Below, in pieces: positions 61,963 through 64,000 of a DNA stretch of 64,000 nucleotides; position 1 is the stretch's first letter; every line of letters starts with the position of its first letter. The stretch is from Phialophora verrucosa (lineage: Eukaryota > Ascomycota > Eurotiomycetes > Chaetothyriales > Herpotrichiellaceae), in the NCBI GenBank assembly GCA_002099365.1, contig MSED01000001.1, forward strand, positions 3,224,001 to 3,288,000, read 5' to 3'. A program made the translations under genes and the position numbers. The notes below the pieces were generated by a model. That model worked only from the letters and a program-made list of their open reading frames with translations. It was not told where the DNA came from and made no database searches.

Positions 61963-64000
61963 ATGGATCAAAACACCGGACCTGACCCGCGATTCTCAAG
62001 CGACTCCGATTCTGGATCGTCAACCTCCCCAACTCAGCCCGTTGTCCCAAAGATTAGCATCAAGTATCGACAGTCCTCACCGAGTTCAACTAATGAAGAA
62101 GAATATAAGGAATTCGAGGAATTCGTCTTTGGTTAGTTTTTGTAGTACAACAACTACTGCGACTGAGTGTTCACGATGTATACTGACTAGGCATCGTCCA
62201 GGCTCGTCGAGTAGAAGCGTTCCGACATATCAGCTTCGACAAGACGAATACGTCGCACTTCCCGACAAGGTTGATCAAACGCAAGGAGACGCGTCTGCAT
62301 CCTATGGACACGATGGCACAACTGCAAGCGTCGATTCCCAGGGCATGCTCAGACAAATTAGTCGCTATCTAGGAGCCGGTCGCTCCGGGTTCTTCACTCT
62401 GGATACAAGGGCCACCCCTCCACCGCACCTGGTGCAACAGCGCGCAAAACGGCTCTTCGATCCGAGCGGAGATGATTCGATCGGGACAATATATGAGCAT
62501 GCCTCTCGTGACCTGAGTGACATTTTCGATGACACTTGGAGGCTCGATTTTTTCCATGATCGATGGCCTCGATATGCCTGTCAACGGAGCGACCGCCTTT
62601 CTGTCATCTGTCAACATTATGTCTCGAACGATATCGTTTTGGTTCGAACACGCTTTCACACGAGCACAGCTTTGCAGTCAAATTCGCCGATATTTTCTGG
62701 CCTCAAGCTTCGGCCCAATCAGTATCACATACGAGAATTAGATTTTCTAAACAACTCAAGCACCTTCAACATTAGCTCAGAACAGCATTCGCATGAGCTT
62801 GGTCCAAATGAGTACAGTGTAATCTTGATCAACAATGGCTTCGAGCCCGGTAATCCGAGGGAAGCAAGCGATGAGTATCCTAAGGCCGTTTGCTTGATCT
62901 TTGCCGTTGCTGTAAACGGCGATGTGCGAGAGTTCGGAAAATCCGAAGACTCGGGTGGCCATTACTATCGAGTGAAAATCAAGGAGGAAGATGAATTCAG
63001 GGTAACTCCATCACATCCGGTGGAGATAGTAGAGGCGTACAGACTGCAATTGGTGCCGAAGGAAGCGAATTGGAGAGACTGTGTCATCTCGCAGGCCGAT
63101 TTCCACGGAATCAACGAAGCCTTCACCACCAATCTATTTTGCAAAGTGCCGTTCTCGGATGATTCCCACCTCGACTTCATCATGCGCAGGAATCTCGAAC
63201 ACATTCTTTCGGTCTGCAGCATTCCAGTACCATTATCACGAGCACAGTCCGAAGGCGGGAAAGTTGACCCTCCGCAATTGAACATCGCAGAACATATTAG
63301 ATGGACCAGCAAGGAGAATTCGGCCGTCGCTTCGACATGTGGGGACCTCTCCGGACACCGGCTTGTCACATCGGCCAGCTAGTAAGTTCAATGTCTATGA
63401 CCAATGCCACATTGTTAACAGAAGGAGTTTTGCGTTTCAATTCATGCTAGGGATGTTTACGTATCTTGGAACTGGGCACCTTCAGGGGGACATGGAAGAA
63501 CATTTCCAGCCGTGTGAATGCAACAGGATGGAAAGATTAGCCTGTAAAGTTGAAATGTGCAGACGTCTGAGAAAAAGGATCGAGGACACTTGCAGGGCAC
63601 ACCTCGCTTGGATAAGACAAGCCACGGTCGCTGATGGATGTTTCAGAACTCACTATTGGGCGTCGGGGCAGGCGATGCAGTCCGATGATGGCGTTAATTT
63701 CTCGGACCCGACAGCAATAACGAATACACCAATGCCAGACGCATCATTCCAGATATTGACAGATACGCCATTCCAGATTCTCAAGCTGACCGATTTTGCT
63801 GCTATTTTTGACGACCACGATAAGGCTCTTATCCAGAAGCATTTGCGTTACTGTGTTCGTCCTTGGATTCGAAATTTGGACCAGAAAAACAAACGAGGCT
63901 TTTTTGCCTTTTCTCGCACAAGCGGCATTCCACTTGAGGGTTATCACAACTATCGCTTGGAGGATCATGTTTGGATCTGGAGTGCGCTTCAAGTCATCAA
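61963..64000 (+). CDS. Large uncharacterised protein, 3' end beyond the window
   Basis: Exon 1 is 61963-62131 (MDQNTGPDPRF...). The intron 62132-62201 ends at the second of two nearby AGs, and exon 2 is 62202-63380. A GTAAGT donor at 63381 and an AG ending at 63427 lead into exon 3 (63428 on), which stays open to the window edge and reads YFAFQFMLGMFTYLG. Exon 2 alone would end at a TAG at 63380, so the third exon is the better model: its product is clearly protein-like (FRTHYWASGQAM, DTPFQILKLTDFAAIF, RGFFAFSRTSG, DHVWIWSALQVI). The N-terminus is acidic, Ser-rich and disordered. The WIWSAL and RTHYWASG patterns recall large fungal proteins of unknown function; I cannot name the family. Exon 3 contains a Cys/Arg-rich segment (63495-63600). 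It lies 789 bp downstream of the HET gene, same strand. Confidence 0.6.

Noticed and set aside
1..64000. Transposons, CRISPR arrays, phage or plasmid modules
   Set aside because: No transposase or reverse-transcriptase motifs, no terminal repeats flanking a gene, and no spaced direct-repeat array were seen; the only arrays are simple or short tandem repeats.

Overview
The window is nuclear DNA of a filamentous ascomycete (Pezizomycotina). The genes carry short introns (about 49 to 110 bp, one of 273 bp) with fungal GT..AG sites and branch points such as TACTAAC. The gene set is also typical: a Zn(II)2Cys6 regulator, a HET-domain protein, a Vac8, a Phs1-type dehydratase, a secreted BBE-type oxidase, an Efl1 and a Dnf3-type flippase. 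I cannot place it to class from sequence alone. I see no transposase, reverse transcriptase, rRNA, tRNA or CRISPR, although tRNAs were only searched by eye.

Layout, left to right. 0-6.5 kb: a short-chain dehydrogenase, a zinc-finger-like protein and what looks like a decayed relative of it. 6.5-11.3 kb: an intronless P4-ATPase lipid flippase. 11.3-15.1 kb: a gene-poor stretch with a dense cluster of a GTACGGAGTA-type motif and a 53-bp palindrome, leading into a homeobox regulator (15.1-17.1 kb) with a long CT-rich leader that has no ATG. 18.8-22.3 kb: a fungal regulator-like gene (minus strand) with an apparent one-base frameshift, divergent from exosome subunit Csl4. 23.6-29.5 kb: vacuolar Vac8 (seven exons including a tiny lipidation exon, minus), a small serine-rich protein and U1-70K (minus). 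31.7-33.6 kb: a secreted FAD oxidoreductase. 35 kb: mitochondrial ribosomal protein mL43. 36.2-40.1 kb: an Slx5-like SIM/RING protein and Prp19 (both minus), with Prp19 divergent from a cation/proton antiporter. 42.4-43.0 kb: a small membrane-anchored-looking protein. 44.5-49.0 kb: a cytochrome P450 followed by a Zn2Cys6 regulator on the same strand. 49.4-57.9 kb: Efl1, the very-long-chain 3-hydroxyacyl-CoA dehydratase, a short Rei1-like zinc-finger protein and Mrt4. 59.4-64 kb: a HET-domain protein and a large unrecognised multi-exon protein that runs off the right edge.

Most genes are housekeeping and unlinked in function. Two loose themes stand out. Three genes act in late 60S ribosome maturation or resemble factors that do (Efl1, the Rei1-like protein, Mrt4) within 8.5 kb. 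Two spliceosome genes (U1-70K, Prp19) lie about 9 kb apart. The more accessory parts are the P450/regulator pair, the frameshifted regulator-like gene, the HET gene with its unknown neighbour, and the motif-rich desert before the homeobox gene. I found no convincing new multi-gene system. The best candidates for something undescribed are the motif cluster, the unknown protein at the right edge and the zinc-finger-like gene with its decayed neighbour.
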